A stretch of 64,000 bases of DNA. Source: Datnioides undecimradiatus (taxonomy: Eukaryota > Chordata > Actinopteri > Lobotiformes > Datnioididae). The first letter of the stretch is position 1; every line of letters starts with the position of its first letter. The notes under the pieces were generated by a model that saw only the letters and a program-made list of their open reading frames with translations, was not told the DNA's origin and searched no databases. This document shows positions 46,976-60,500 of the stretch, piece by piece. The DNA is taken from positions 5,751,192 through 5,815,191 of the forward strand of contig WARS01000014.1 in assembly GCA_008933995.1 (NCBI GenBank), written 5' to 3'. The position numbers and the translations under genes are program-made.

Positions 46976-49900
46976 ATGGCAATCCTGTTTGCTGTGGTGG
47001 CTCGAGGAACCACCATCCTGGCAAAGCATGCATGGTGTGGCGGCAACTTCCTGGAAGTGACTGAACAGATTTTAGCCAAAATCCCATCAGAGAATAACAA
47101 ATTGACCTACAGCCATGGCAGGTATAACTTACACACGTTTACACACTCCCTTACTCCCTACACTGTTCATCCACTTGTATGCTGTGGCTACAGAGGTCTG
47201 ATTGTCTTCACCAGTTTAGGAAGATTACTACTACTACTAGTAAGTACAAGTACTTTTGTTGTCAGAAAAGTATAGTGTTACACAAAGTGAACCATGGGTG
47301 TGACAAACTTACTTTTAATGCTGTATAAAATAGCTGTCATCTGATGAACCGTTTACAAGATAATAGATATGATAAGAGAGACTCTATTGTCATCATCATC
47401 ATAAAGTGCAGTACAGTGCATTACAGTAAGGAATTAAAAAGTTTTTCCTTGTCTCTGGTGTAAACAGAAAGTATAAATGATCAACACTCAGTGGGGATGA
47501 AGCAGACATTGAGACTGCACATAAAAAGCAAGATACACAAACAAGAAACTAATCAAACAGAATAAAAGGTACAAACGTTTTGTGTAATACACAGGACAAC
47601 TTCAAAAGAGTATGGAACAAAAGTAAAAGATAAATAAATAAAAGTGAGTGCTCAGTGTTTAAAGTGAAGTTATGAAGCCAGGCCTATCCCCACTAGTTCC
47701 TAGTGGTTTCCCTAGGCAAGTTCACACTTAGGGTGTCCACAAATGTCAGCTGTCACTAAGCACACCACCAAAAAGGCCTTTATGTTTGTGTTAAAGCAAG
47801 TAATTGAATATGTGTGAATCTTCTAAAAACAGATTTTCCCAATTTACCTTCTACAAATGATGTCTATCATCCATGATCATCTGTGTAGAACAATTTAACT
47901 TGAAAATGACAACAGCTACATGGCACTGCAATACATTTTTCAATAGGAGTTAATAGCGCATACTCCTTCAACATCTTTACTCTCCAATGTGATATTACGA
48001 TTGTCAGTCAGGGTCTCACATGTGTGTGCACATTTACACACATGTGAAACCTTTCAGAAGCATTTTTGTGGCTTTCAAACGAAGATGAAACTGTGTTCAC
48101 TGACATATTTTAAAACCCCTTCCCTAAAAATTAAATTAAATTACAGACATTTCTAAAATCAGATTATTGCAGAGTGGTGAATAATCTGATTGTTATGGTG
48201 TACATAAACTCACTATTTCTATGTGATAAGCCATTAATTATCCATGGACCGCTAATGCCTAGAAGATCAAAGTGTTTTTTTACAGTATTAATGATGTAAG
48301 TTGTATGTTCAGTAGACTGTCTTGTATTAACACATGGGACGAGCTCCAGATAACTGAAATCTCAGATTTCAGATCTTACATACACTGCAGGAAACCACAG
48401 CCTGAGACAATCAAGTGCTATCACATGGCAGAAAGGCACAAGGCAGTGTGTCCTCATCATGTCCCCTTGTCATTTAAAGTTGCAGCACATTTACTACTGC
48501 TTATCTGTAGTTAATGTTTCCTTAGACATCTGACAGTGCCTGTAGTGTTCGGTAATAAATTGTTTGCTTTCAGCTGTGTGTCTGAAATGTTAACAAACTT
48601 TGCCTTTTTTTTCTTTTTAGCTATCTCTTTCATTACATCTGCCATGACAGAATCATATACCTGTGTATCACTGATGATGTAAGTATATAATAAGTTCAGA
48701 TATCTGTGTATTTATTTGAGTGGGGGTAGGAGGGAAGTTGAGTAATAGATATTAAGGTAATCAACTGCTGTAATATTTGATATGATAGCTTTTCTTTTGG
48801 TTTTGTTTGACCTGCTTTTGTATTAAGAATTATTATGAAGAGTTCAGACGCTACATTAGGTAACCCAGCCTCTTTGAGAAACACAAGTTAATGTTTTTGC
48901 ACCCAAACACATCTTCAACCCATGTTTGTGAAGTAATATATTAAGCCTATAACAACAGGAAGTAGAACCATACACTCAAAGACATAAATGAATAATAAAG
49001 AATTCCTTTTTTATATCATTGACCTCTTAAAGGGAATGTATTTAAAACAACTCTTATATTTAACTTTTTAAGGACTTTGAGAGGTCACGCGCATTCAGCT
49101 TCCTCAGTGAGGTGAAAAAGCGCTTCCAGACAACGTATGGGTCCCGAGCACAAACAGCCCTGCCTTACGCCATGAACAGTGAGTTCTCCTCGACACTGGC
49201 CGCTCAGATGGTGAGTGTGACAAGAGCCCAAGCAGATTGAGCAACCTTCTGTTGTGAGGGCTCTGCAACTGCTTTTTACTTCTGTTGTCAAAAATAAAAC
49301 GGATGCAGATTTAGTAATCACAAAATACACTTACATCTCCCATCCATTTCCTTGTATTTGTAGAAACACCACTCAGACCCACGAGGATCTGATCGGGTCA
49401 CTGAGACTGAGATGCAAGTGGATGACCTGAAGGGCATAATGGTCCGCAACATAGGTGAGCTTGTAATGAGGTTCCTCTTGGTACAGGTATATGAATGGAC
49501 TTCATCCTGATATGGACCTATAAGACAATAATTGAGTTAAATGTCCATTTAAATGAATAAGAGAAGGTTCCCTATGTGTGGGAGGAATTTTTTTTTCACG
49601 TTTAATTGACAGAAGTGTGTTGTGGTTGCATCAATACCTTCTTTATTATGATGTGCTAATAAAGCTCTGTCGCAAGTATTTCTTGGCCATCCTACCCAAA
49701 GGAGATGTTCCTGCTGAAAAACACAGTATTTTCATGAAAACTGGAGGATTACTGTCTCAAATGTCAGTCAGATTTCACCAAACACTTGATAGGAATCTCA
49801 TGACACTGGACCTTTTGTGACTCCCGTGTGACCTCTGGCTCTGTCTTACTCTCTTTTTACAGACTTGGTTGCTCAGAGGGGAGAGAAGCTGGAGTTGCTT

Positions 49901-50462
49901 ATTGACAAGACAGAAAATCTGGTTGATTCAGTGAGTTTGAAGGCCATCCTACTCGTTTTGTAACACGTGATATTTGGTCACATTAAAGTTTACATTCTGT
50001 TGTTTAACAAGCCATTTATCCACAAATATGGTCACCAATTTTATTTTCCCTCCTTGCTCCATTTAGTCAGTCACATTTAAAACCACAAGTCGCAATCTGG
50101 CACGAGCCATGTGTATGAAGAACCTCAAGCTGACTATTGTCATTGTGGTGGTGTGCCTGGTGAGTACTGACAGATATGGTGATCCAGTGTTACTAACAGA
50201 ATACGGTATAATGGTACTTTAGTTAGTTTGGTGGATTGATTTTTTTTGTAATTTATCTGCTGGGAAAATGCCCTTACTTGCAAACAATATACACAGTACT
50301 TTTTCATTGCCATAAAATGTAACCCAGATTATTTTCAGCATGGCCCAGACATCCTTTGATTTACTTCTTTCTTTGTGTCTGTGCTCTTTTCAGGTGGTGC
50401 TTTACATCATCGTCTCTGCAGCCTGTGGAGGCCTCAGCTGGTCCTCTTGTGTCAGTAAATGA
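46976..50462 (+). CDS. vamp7: vesicle-associated membrane protein 7 (longin R-SNARE)
   Basis: Seven coding exons: 46976-47121, 48621-48678, 49073-49210, 49364-49454, 49863-49930, 50067-50159 and 50394-50462. All phases close to 220 aa, exactly the length of human VAMP7. Family: the R-SNARE of late endosomes, lysosomes and secretory vesicles, forming trans-SNARE bundles for fusion. Its N-terminal longin domain folds back to inhibit it. Seen: longin domain from residue 1 (MAILFAVVARGTTILAKHAW), AQTALPYAMNSEFSS before the SNARE motif, SNARE motif from about residue 125 with the central Arg in LVAQRGEK, then TTSRNLARAMCMKNLKL and a C-terminal transmembrane anchor. The start has C at -3 but is the family start, in an exon with 32 bp of leader. 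The next gene downstream, mtus1, is on the same strand. Confidence 0.96.
48016..48191. repeat. two perfect inverted repeats in vamp7 intron
   Basis: Arms 48016-48027 and 48036-48047 (TCACATGTGTGT, 12 bp, 8-nt loop), then arms 48157-48168 and 48180-48191 (AATCAGATTATT, 12 bp, 11-nt loop). Both are exact and lie 110 bp apart, which suggests a foldback element. No outer terminal repeats were found. Confidence 0.7.
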
Positions 50463-52060
50463 GAGGGAGAGTGGGAGCGAAAGAGAAGGAGATAAAGGCA
50501 AAAAGAAGCGAAGAGGGGATTAAGCGCCTGTAGAACTTTGCCTGCCTGTGGATACAAAAGGAAACGCAACATTCCTTCCTTTAGGTACTACTCTAGCTTC
50601 AACATCCCCAGAAGACAAATGCTGCTCCTCCTCCTGCCTCCTCCTGCCTCCTTACTCGCCCCCCTCTTTGATAGGCTGCACATTGACTTGCCTTCTGGAC
50701 AGGGAGTCCCACCTCATCCCCACACTAATGGACAGCAGCCATAAGGCCTAAAACTGATGTGGAACAGTAATCTTGTCTTATACTAGTCTGGTGCAGTCAT
50801 CCTGTCTCATACACTTAGTGGCCTGTATCAGTTTGTGATTGAATCAGATTTCTGTCAACATAATCAAATAAAACCTAAATATCAAGCAAAAGGAAAACTT
50901 ATAACTTGTAATCAAATAACATATGTAAGTGTGTAAACTGTTAGACTTTACTTTTTTGATAATATCTCCATTTGTTTACTCTTCCCTCTGCCTCTCTCTC
51001 ACTGATTAGACTTTTACCCTCACTGTTGACTTTGCAGTTATACTTCCAGCTTCCTTGTTTGCGCTGCCTGACTTTTTGGTTGCAATTTTGACACAAACTT
51101 TTGCAAAGACAGGCTTTTTTCAGAGGTACGTCCTCATTGTTGACCTGTTCACCAAATCAAGTCTGATCAGTGATAGGTAGAGGGAGCATGAAATTAAAGG
51201 ACATTTTGATCAAGAGGTAGCAGTTTACACAGTTAGACAAATATTTTTAAGTTGTTTATTTAGTTGTGCAATCACATTTTTTTGCTTCACTGAGTTTTTA
51301 TTCTCTGAGATTCTTTTCTTTGTTTGGTATTTAAGTTGTGTTTGAATTATACTGACATGAATCTGATTTCATATCATACTGTCCTGCACCCATCCATTTA
51401 AATAATCCATTCAGACTCATACTTGGATTGAACCACAAAGATAGCAAAGATTGCTTTGTTATTGTCCTGCTTTTCCTTTGTCGTGAACAGAGACATATGG
51501 GACTTGCAAGTGTAAGTAGCATTTACAGTGTGTAAGAGATTGATCAGTAAGGACACCCACAATACAGTGTGTGGTCATCTGTAATATAACTGAAAAGTAA
51601 TTTCTGAAAAAACTGATGCAGTACACAGTATGTCTCAAGTAGCAAGTGTGAACCATGTTGGTGGTGGCTCATGACTGAGAAAGCCTCCTTTTTTGCTCAC
51701 AAACAGATTTTCTGATTTTCTTCATTATTTATCACAAAGCACAGTATTATATTCTAAAATGGTTGGAAAATACCACGTGATCATACAAATAAATAGTGTA
51801 CATTTGATCGACGTTGCTGATTCAAAAGATACCATGGTTCTTTTAAATCAAGCCTGGTTTAACTCTTTCACCTACATAGGAGGCTTCATTTAACCTTTTT
51901 ACCTCTGCTAGGTTGTTCACTGAGCCCATATGTTCTTTTTGTTAACACAATGCACTTTTTACACTGTACATAGTTTCGCTCCCGGCATCATATGATTTAT
52001 AATCATGTAATTATTATTGTACATTCAGATTTGAAATAATAAAATCTGATGCTATCAAGT
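50463..52060 (+). other. 3' UTR of vamp7
   Basis: Runs from the stop to the poly(A) signal at 52038. A purine-rich stretch (50463-50520) follows the stop. A first AATAAA at 50867-50872 could end a short form with a 0.4 kb 3' UTR. Confidence 0.55.
52038..52043 (+). terminator. distal poly(A) signal of vamp7
   Basis: AATAAA in an AT-rich tail, with a TG-rich tract (52119-52133) somewhat further downstream than usual. The proximal alternative is at 50867. Confidence 0.5.
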
Positions 52061-52097
52061 TGCTGATCTCTACACATGGGAAAACAAAAGATGTCAT

Positions 52098-52133
52098 TTA
52101 TATATATATATATTTATATGTGTGTGTGTGTGT
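52098..52133. repeat. (TA)n(TG)n microsatellite
   Basis: TA tract followed by a TG tract in the short gap between vamp7 and mtus1. Confidence 0.85.
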
Positions 52134-52299
52134 CATATTTATAGCTTTCATTTTTAGTCAATTACACCAATGAATGAAAACAGCATATTGCCTATGTCTA
52201 ACAGTTGTAATGGGACGCCAACTCATCACATCGTGTCAAAGTTCAAGCAAATAGTTGAGCCGAGGTATGACCGGTGGGTTGGTTTGGATGTTAGTGTGG

Positions 52300-52416
52300 A
52301 AGTGATCAATTCAAGATGCTCGCGCCCAACAAGTAGACAGCGACCAGGTGAAACTAATTGTTCATTAGAACAGAGGAAGCGGCGCGCGCCCATTAGTGCC
52401 CTTTCGCCTGTGACAG
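52300..52416 (+). other. candidate non-coding first exon of mtus1
   Basis: A CG-rich patch (GCGGCGCGCGCCC near 52380) ends in TGTGACAG|GTAAGG, a strong donor at 52417. The nearest suitable downstream acceptor is CTCTTTACAG ending 57455, which opens the mtus1 start exon. A frame from ATG 52170 stays open to this donor in phase 1 but meets a stop a few codons into the 57456 exon, so a coding role is unlikely unless it splices to a later mtus1 exon. The left boundary is a guess. Confidence 0.45.
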
Positions 52417-55400
52417 GTAAGGTTACTGTTCGTCATTCCAGAGCTCCGTTTGGGCGATGTAAATGTGTATTTCTCATTTTAGTTGATAAGACTACTGCAC
52501 GTGTCAATACCTAAGCAGGTGGTAAGGCACTTTCCATGTCCTCTCCTGCAGTTCTTGCCCATTGTGCGAATAAGTTAAATCTCTCATCAACAGAAATTAA
52601 CTTTAGCGCAAAGCGTTGCATTGTTTGATTGGTAGCTAGTTAACATTAAGCTAGCTAAATTCTATTTTTCCTATCGCCAACCGCTGCTATTTTTCAACCG
52701 TTGAAATTAATGGTTTAAATCTCGTAAGTGGTTAACGTTAGTTTCTAACTAACTGACCCCTAACACCATCTAATACAGGACATTTTAAAATAAAGATAGC
52801 GTATTCCCTAATCTTTTAAAGTGTCTCAGAGACGTTGTGTAGTCGGCTGTGTTTTAAACCATTTATGGACCTGAAAGAGTATTTTCCTTGCTATTTGTAG
52901 CTCCTTACTATGTTTACTCCTGATCTAAATATAGACCCGACTGGCTGGAGGAGACCTCACACGGGGATAATCTGTCAATCAGGTGCAGGGGCTTGAGGGG
53001 AAGTTGTTTTGATCAGAAAGTGTTGTACCAATGACCTCGTGTCAGAGGTGCCAGGGAGGACTGAGTGAAAACAAGTACACCCAGCAAGATCATTCATGTT
53101 TCACCTGTAAATGGACAACTTTGACTAGGTGTTAAAAGCAATTTCAATATGCTTTTATTAACTGCACAGTACTGCTGGATGACATAATTTAGTCCAGCAG
53201 GATTGTGAAACAGTGCTGTACACTGTTCTCAAAGGTTACCATAGCATTTAGCTGAATATGAAAATAAGGTTGGAATTGAGAGTTCATCCATGACCTTACA
53301 GCAAATCAGTTCCATTCAATTTATTTATATAGTGCCAAATTACAACCAAAGTCATCTTGGGGCACTTTACAAACAGAGCAGGTCTAGACCACACTCATTA
53401 CTATTAATTACACCCAACAGTTCGACCATGAGCAAGCAGTTGGCGACAGTGGCAAGAAAAAACTTCCTTTTAACAGGCAGAAACCTTGGGCAGATCCTGG
53501 CTCTAGGTCTACTACTGTGAGCATAGTAACAACAACAATGGTAATAATAATATAATGGCATGTTGTCAAAAAGAGCCCTGAACACATTATATATTTTAAC
53601 ATTTTCTCCTAATTATTGTTGACCTTTAATTCAGTGTAAGAATCTCAGTCTTCTTGAAAGAAGAGCTAACAGGACATGTTTGCAACCACTGCTGAAACTG
53701 CTGCATGCCTCGGTGTGCCTCTGTTTTTCTCTAGATGGCCTGTAGCTCTGCCTTGAAATCCTTTTACCATTTCGTTGCACTGAAGCAGACTGACTCATAC
53801 TCTGACTGTTGAAAGACAGTGCAGTGCTATTCCAACCAGGCTCAATGGTGTGGTTTTGTTCCCCTGTGCTTTACAGAGGACAGCGCTGTCCCTGTGGTAT
53901 GCTGACTGGAATCCCCCAGCTTGACCTGCTGCCCTGCTGTAGTGTAGGGCAGCTCTGTGTCTGGGCTTTTGATGGCTGTCCCTGCTACTCAAAACTGCCC
54001 ACTGTATTATACTGATATGTCCACTCACCCATGCAAAAGCAAGGAAAGGCCATTTGAGGCTTTCTGCACAATGCCGGAGGGACTTCAGAAATAGAGAGAC
54101 ATTGTTCTTTTGATAGCACTTTCAGTTTTAAATGTGTGATGCCATTTTAAGTCGGTAACTTGAATTACTTGGTTCTTGGATAGGCCTCATATCAAACAAT
54201 AATGTTGTTAAATAATGTAAGCCATACTGTAGTTGGCAGTTTTCTGTAACAGGGATTTTGGCCCGTCATTGTACATGATCTGAATGTATTGTCCTATCCT
54301 TTTTCCTGAAGTGGAGAATCTAAATCTAATCTAATAACTGAGTTTCTAAATTCTGTTGAAAATGGGCATCGCTTCTGCGTTCTTGCTAACAACAGACTTA
54401 AAGACCAATATTAAAATGCTCAGATAACATAACTAGATCCCCCTAAATAACACATTTTAAAGAATATAATGCAACTTCTGAAAATCCTGAGGACAAAATA
54501 AGCCTACTCTATATGATGATTTACATCTTGTATCTAGATTAGACTGCAGGGTCAGGGGCCTTGTATAGATTAAGCAGAAATAGTGTGGGTCTTAGAGGTC
54601 TTAGACTCTTGTGTCACACTACTGCTGTAGTGTCGGGATCAAGTTTCAAGCTGTTTGTGTACAACATGAGGCCATGTAATCAGACAGTGACATTGTCAGT
54701 CACTTATTGACAGTTGAGAACTTTTCAATAAGAAATATTAAAACGTGTCTGGCCATCATGAGCCAGGGGAGTTGTAAATTTTAGGTGGAATCTGCAATTT
54801 CAAATTGTCCTAGTGAAACATTCTTCTGCATGTAGGCCTCTCGCTATTCTGCTCTCCTTTTCACTTATCCCTTACTAAAAAGCCGCCTGATCCATTTCCT
54901 CATAAAAGAGAGACTTTGGCTGCTAAGCAACAGTGAATGCCACCACAGCCTGGTAGGCCATGGCCACTCCCCCTGTGCAGGGTTGGACATGGATAAGGTA
55001 ACATGTTGCTTTCTTCTGCGCTTGCTCTGTAAACTTAGGAGTGGAGCTATACACTGATAGCTGGACCTTGACATGCCTGCACTGGAGAGCAGTGTGCAGC
55101 CAAGTTACTGATGGTGTCTGACACAGTAGCTGACTGGAGTGATTGCTGATCCACTGCTGCAGTAGGCCTGCAGGACTAAGTCACGTTACCTCAGGGAGGG
55201 GAGGAAAAACAGAATCGAATGCTTGCACAAGGGGCACCCTCATTCAGGCTGTGATGTTGCTGATGCACGGTTGACTCTGAGCACAAGGAGGGAGGAGTGG
55301 TGGGGCAGGGGCCGTTGGAGTCCAGCTGAAGCAGACACTCGCACCACTGCCTTCCTAGTGTGCTGGATTTACCGCTTTGGAAGGAAAGCACTAATGGGAT

Positions 55401-57455
55401 TGTCTCTGAGAGGGTAAAATGAGCCAACTAAACCTGCAAAAACTGAGTGATCTCTCACGTGGCTGACTGTGGAGGCATTTTCTTTCATACTGTTATCACT
55501 AAATGGAGAGGACACGAGTGGAGGTATTAAGTTCTTTCTATAGTTCTTACTATAGTTGATCTTCTTTTTGAGAAGGTAACTGTTGTAGACATTTTAAAAT
55601 GTGTATATTTTTTCTGTGTTTCTTTCAAGTCAATGGCTCAGCGTCTTTTAGTTTGAAGTTTGTCGTTTTGTTTTTCCATAAATATTGTCAGTTCATGGTT
55701 TGTTTCAGCTGCAGTTGTACTTTACATAACAATGTCCTGCAAAATCACGGCTTGGCATTGTTGTTCTGTGTGGGAAGATACTGCAGCCTTGGAAAGGCAG
55801 TTCTTGCCAAAGTCCAATGTGCACAGCAGGATGGACATATTTTATTTGACTGTACAGATTGTAATGCAAAGTAAGGTGTGTTGATTCTCTGCCTGTTAAA
55901 CAAACATGTTATCCGTTCCGGTCTGGACTGTCGCTGCTCTGTATATTTGAAATAGTCTAAAGTAAAGCAGATTTGCTGAGATTTAAAGCGTGCGTGGCTG
56001 GGGTTGGCGCAAGAATGTTATCACTAGAGACACCTTTAGTTTTATTATCATGTTCCTGTTTAAACATTTGCTTGCCTCGAGGAAGTCTGCATGAAAATTT
56101 TTTATGAACTTTAAAAGTCAGTTTGTTTTGTAGTCATCATTATGATACATTTTGAGTTGACGCTGACTTGCTTGAATGTGCCATTTGTAGGTTGTGCTAA
56201 AAATTGTAACTGAGTCAACGAGCTAAAGATGATTTGATGCATTGCTCAGTATAACAATAGCTTCGTCCATCTCAGGCCTGCAGCTAGCTCTAGTATTGTC
56301 AGGTTTTCAATGGCTGCCAGTGTCTGTGACTCTGTAGTTATGTCACACACTTAAAGTTAGGGCTTGTTTGCCCTTCATGCCATTCATCTCCCAGATTATG
56401 TTTTGATATTTCTGCAAAAGAAACTCATATTTTAGAAATTAAATGCACAGCCACAGCAAAGGCAGGGTTAGTTATCGTTTTTCTGCATTTGATGCTAGTG
56501 TCCTGGGGACGTCACATAGCCTTGTGGATCCTGCCCATCCTCACTACACCAGTATACTCCCTGTCTCATTCAAACATGTCAGAAGTGCAGTACTACACAC
56601 AGTTTGGCTCTGAACAAGTCAAGATGTATGTGTATGGTGTTTCATTCTTTCATTATTTGGGGGTGAACTGGGGAAGATGGGAGTGTGTGCCAAATGTTAA
56701 ATTTTCTTATATGCACCAGGATGTCTGGGGCCTGTATAATGGAACATTTTCAGCCTGTTGGTGACTTGATATCTTACTCTCTGGTGGTTCATACCACAAT
56801 GAGGCTTTTGTTGTAGTAGTGGCTGGCAAGCTTAGCAGTCCAGCCTGCTTAAATAAACACAACCGTACACAGCAAAGCAGTTAAGATTGCCGTTAACGTC
56901 TCATGCCAATGCATGTTGGCTTATTTTAGAGTAGAAACATGGCTTGTAACTGCTGCTCCATGCTCACATTATTGCTCTTGTGATTGAGAAGAGAAAGCAA
57001 TGGCAATTAATGGTAGTGATATTTTCTACTCATTCTTACTCGGAGTGTAAAATGCACTTCATTATAAAAAGAGGGTGTCCCCTGACATATGATGCTGTGT
57101 GCAGGAAGACCTATACTTGGAAAGGATAGAGATACTTTGGTAATCTGATATTCAACAAACTTAATGAAGTTATAGTTTGTCCTGAGTCGAACAGTCAGGA
57201 GATCATCTAGACTGACTTGCACTATGTAGTTTGTAAGCATGATCCTGATGACTTCTGCATTTTTCATTGTACTGAATCATAAATAATTTGAGTATCCAGC
57301 TACTGTTACAGTTGTCAGTGGCTACAATGGCCATTTTCAAGCCCTCTGCTAAATTTGTGGTGTCCCTGTTAACATTCTGTGACATTACAAAGATGTGTGT
57401 ATAGGTTGTGTAAAAACATCTTTGTAAAAATGTAACCTCTCTGTCCTCTTTACAG
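52417..57455 (+). other. first intron of mtus1 (inferred)
   Basis: About 5 kb with no recognisable coding exon apart from the dispersed repeat at 53310-53510. Several open frames of 70-90 codons (for example 55599-55874 and 56489-56764) lack family similarity and phase-matched splice sites. Confidence 0.45.
53310..53510 (+). mobile_element. dispersed percomorph repeat
   Basis: Contains TTCAATTTATTTATATAGTG-type text: TTATTTATATAGTGCCAAAT, CATCTTGGGGCACTTTACA, GGCAAGAAAAAACTTCCTTT, TAACAGGCAGAAACCTTGGG and CAGATCCTGGCTCTAGG in the usual order. A shorter copy lies at 38880-38965. Confidence 0.65.
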
Positions 57456-57543
57456 ATATTCAAGCTTGATCAAAACTTTGAAGGATTACAGTTCTGCCAG
57501 GTAAATGTGAGAAAAGCAGGAAAAATCCCATCATAACTCCAAA

Positions 57544-60500
57544 ATGTCTAATAAGACATTTAACATGTCCACTGACCAAGTCAAGGGCACAGTTCCTTTA
57601 CCCCACAGAGACCTTCAGCTGGGCATCTCCCCTGAGAGTCATTATAGCAACTTGTCACTGTCCCCTTCACCTGACTCCAACATCAGTACTTCAAATGTGA
57701 GTGACAGAGAAGCAAACAGCTCCCCGGACGTCAACCTGTTGGAGTGCAGCCTTAGTGACCAAGCTCTTCTGGATAACACCTACAACACCACCTTACCACA
57801 GCGTAATGTTCTGAACCTGAACCAAACATTTATTGCCACACCTGTAAATGGCAGTATGAATTTATGGAATGAAAATGTGAGTTTGATGAGCAACCACGAG
57901 ACGAGATCAGAAAAGTACCACAGTGCAGTGATGTCTCCAGACTCTGCTGGGAGGGAAAGCCAACTGGGATCGTGTGATGCCTCCTGTAGAGGATCCACTG
58001 AAAATGATTGCTGCTCTCTAAGCTCTGGGGAAATGGTAATAAGGAGCAACAGTTTTTGTCTGGAGGACCAGTCACTCTTGGTAGTGTCCTCTCTGGAGGA
58101 ATCATCAGTCTCTTTAGCTGCCGGTTATCCATCACTACCTGCTGAATCTAACTTGCTGACAACCACTCTGCTGGATGTCTACGAAAAATCCCGAGGAGGA
58201 GTCATTGACGAGAATATAGGCCATCCTTGTCTTGGCATTACTTTCACACAGGCAGAGCTCCCTACCGAGGAAAATGATACAGCATCATCCGAATCTCATG
58301 TAGCTCTGCCGAGTGAGAATGAGGGATGTCTTTTGATGACTTTTGTCTGTGAAACATCTCCTGCACATTGTGGAAAAGAGGCTCAGTTTACAGGGGCTGA
58401 CATGCAGATTCTTCATCTACCTGGAGCATTAACACCAGACCAAGGCAAGACCTTTGTGTCCACTCTGTCAACTATGCAAGACACTGATGAGGATATTCAT
58501 ACTTCCACTCCAATACAAAACATTAGTAACAAGATAGCCAGCCTCCCCTCTTTTTCAGGGTCTTCTTGTACTGGAAACACCAGCAGCCCAGAACTATACC
58601 CTGTTAAACAGCAGCAGATCTCACCTAAACGTTTGGTTGCAGGACTGCCACCTTCAGCCAGCAGAGTCAAGAAAATGGAAATTAAGAAGTTTCCCAAGTC
58701 AGACTTCAGCAGTGTAAAATCTAAAATTGTGACAAGACATGTGCATCAAATGTCAGTGCCAGCCCCCACTTCACAGCACAAACCACCACAAGTTAGTGTG
58801 AACAATAACCACACTGTAGAAGCTACAGGAGCAACTATCAGGATTAGTCCTGCCAAGGTGAGGAGCAGTACTAAAGTTGTCTCCACCACCACTAAAATGG
58901 TGAATGATGCTCAGAGACAAGAAAATACAAGAGTTGCTGACTTGACAGTGAGACAGTCATCTGGGCAACCAGATGTGAATGGACAGGGCAAGAGTACAGT
59001 ATCCCCACCTTACACCCATGCAGCTGCAAAAAAAAAAAATCCAACATTCCAAAGCATCGATGCCAGCTCTGAAACAGAGCATGTACACTCCAGCCAAGTG
59101 GCTGACGCTGCAGCACAGCATGCTGGCAACCAGACATTTTGTCTCTCATCCTCTCATGAAAGAAATCCTAATAGGAGTGGCCAAATGGAACCCAGACCAA
59201 CTCCAAAGAAGGATGTGTCAAACAAAATTGAGGTCAGGTCAGCATTAGGGCAGGACAACTCTCCGGTCCTCAAGGCACGACCTCGCTGCTCATCAGAGAG
59301 TTCATCATCGTCAACTAGGCCACCCACTGAGAAAAAGACTACTATAAAGTTCTCAACTAGCTTTACTATTCCAAAAGCTGACACCCACCCAAGCCAGACC
59401 AAACCAGGGAACCTGAACTGCTCCTCCCTAAGCAAACGGGCTGTACAGGCTGAGGCCACAGACAGTCCTGCTGAAGACTCCGCAAGAGGGGTTAGGAAGA
59501 TCAGCCTGGTGGTAAGATTAACAATTAATAATTAATTCAGCAACAATATCATTATGCACTTTGAAATATTGCTAATATACATGTTCTTTCATCTTTTTCT
59601 AAAAACCACACTGAATCCAAATATTTTTTTGAAGAAAGCACTGCAAAATAGCTTTTAATGGAGAACGGAGAAAAATATGATTGGAGTTAGGAAGGATCAT
59701 TTGGAAAAATGTATTTTTATGTTCTTACCATCAGAGCCAATTGCACAGAGCTGAGGAACTGATTGAGTAATTGCTCTGTTTGCAGGCAGAGTCCAACAAA
59801 ACAGCAGGAGCCTCATGGGATGAGAGTAGGAGTAGATTTCGAGGACGGCCGTCTCCTGGACAAAAAAGAGGAGCTCCATCTCCAGCTGCTAGTCCCAGAC
59901 CAACCACACAGTCAACTAGACAGAGGCGGGGGACTGTGGGGAGGGATGAATGCAGGACCTCTGTAGGGACACCACAGTCGAAGCAGAAGAGTAGTACAGG
60001 TAAAACTGAACGTTAATACTGCACATGCTTTTGTTGTTCCAGTGAAGCAGAGCAAAACATTGAAGTTTAAAGTCTTCCATCATTTGTTTGACAAAGGGGA
60101 AAGTTGACCTATAAATGTGAGTAAATAAACGTTGACAGGTCACACTGAACACCCTCATAACTCTTATGACCTTTTTAAAGTAAGCACAGGGCTTACAGTT
60201 TCCTGACCCCTTTCCTTTCTTCTGTTGTTTAAACAGTAAAAATTGTGTAACAGGTCTGTTTAACCCAATGTATGAGTTAAACAAGTAGGCTGGGACTGTA
60301 CTTAAAGGTTTATGTACAATTGAAGGCAGCACCAGAGGTATGTACCTAGTTTTTACAAGGGTTCAGCATCAAAATAATGTTATAAAATGTTTTTTATGCT
60401 CTTCAAATGACTAATATACATGTTGACTAAACATACACATATTTAAGTTGCATAACTTTGACCTGTTGTATACAGAAATAGTTCAGGTTGTTGTAAAGCA

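Noticed and set aside
47360..47680. Possible dispersed repeat in vamp7 intron (CTCTATTGTCATCATCATCA..)
   Set aside because: Vaguely resembles a fish repeat with a TTTATTGTCAT core, but too few matching words to support a call.
52170..52514. 114-codon frame across the candidate mtus1 first exon
   Set aside because: It runs through a strong donor at 52417, and if spliced to the 57456 exon it stops within a few codons. More likely leader sequence.
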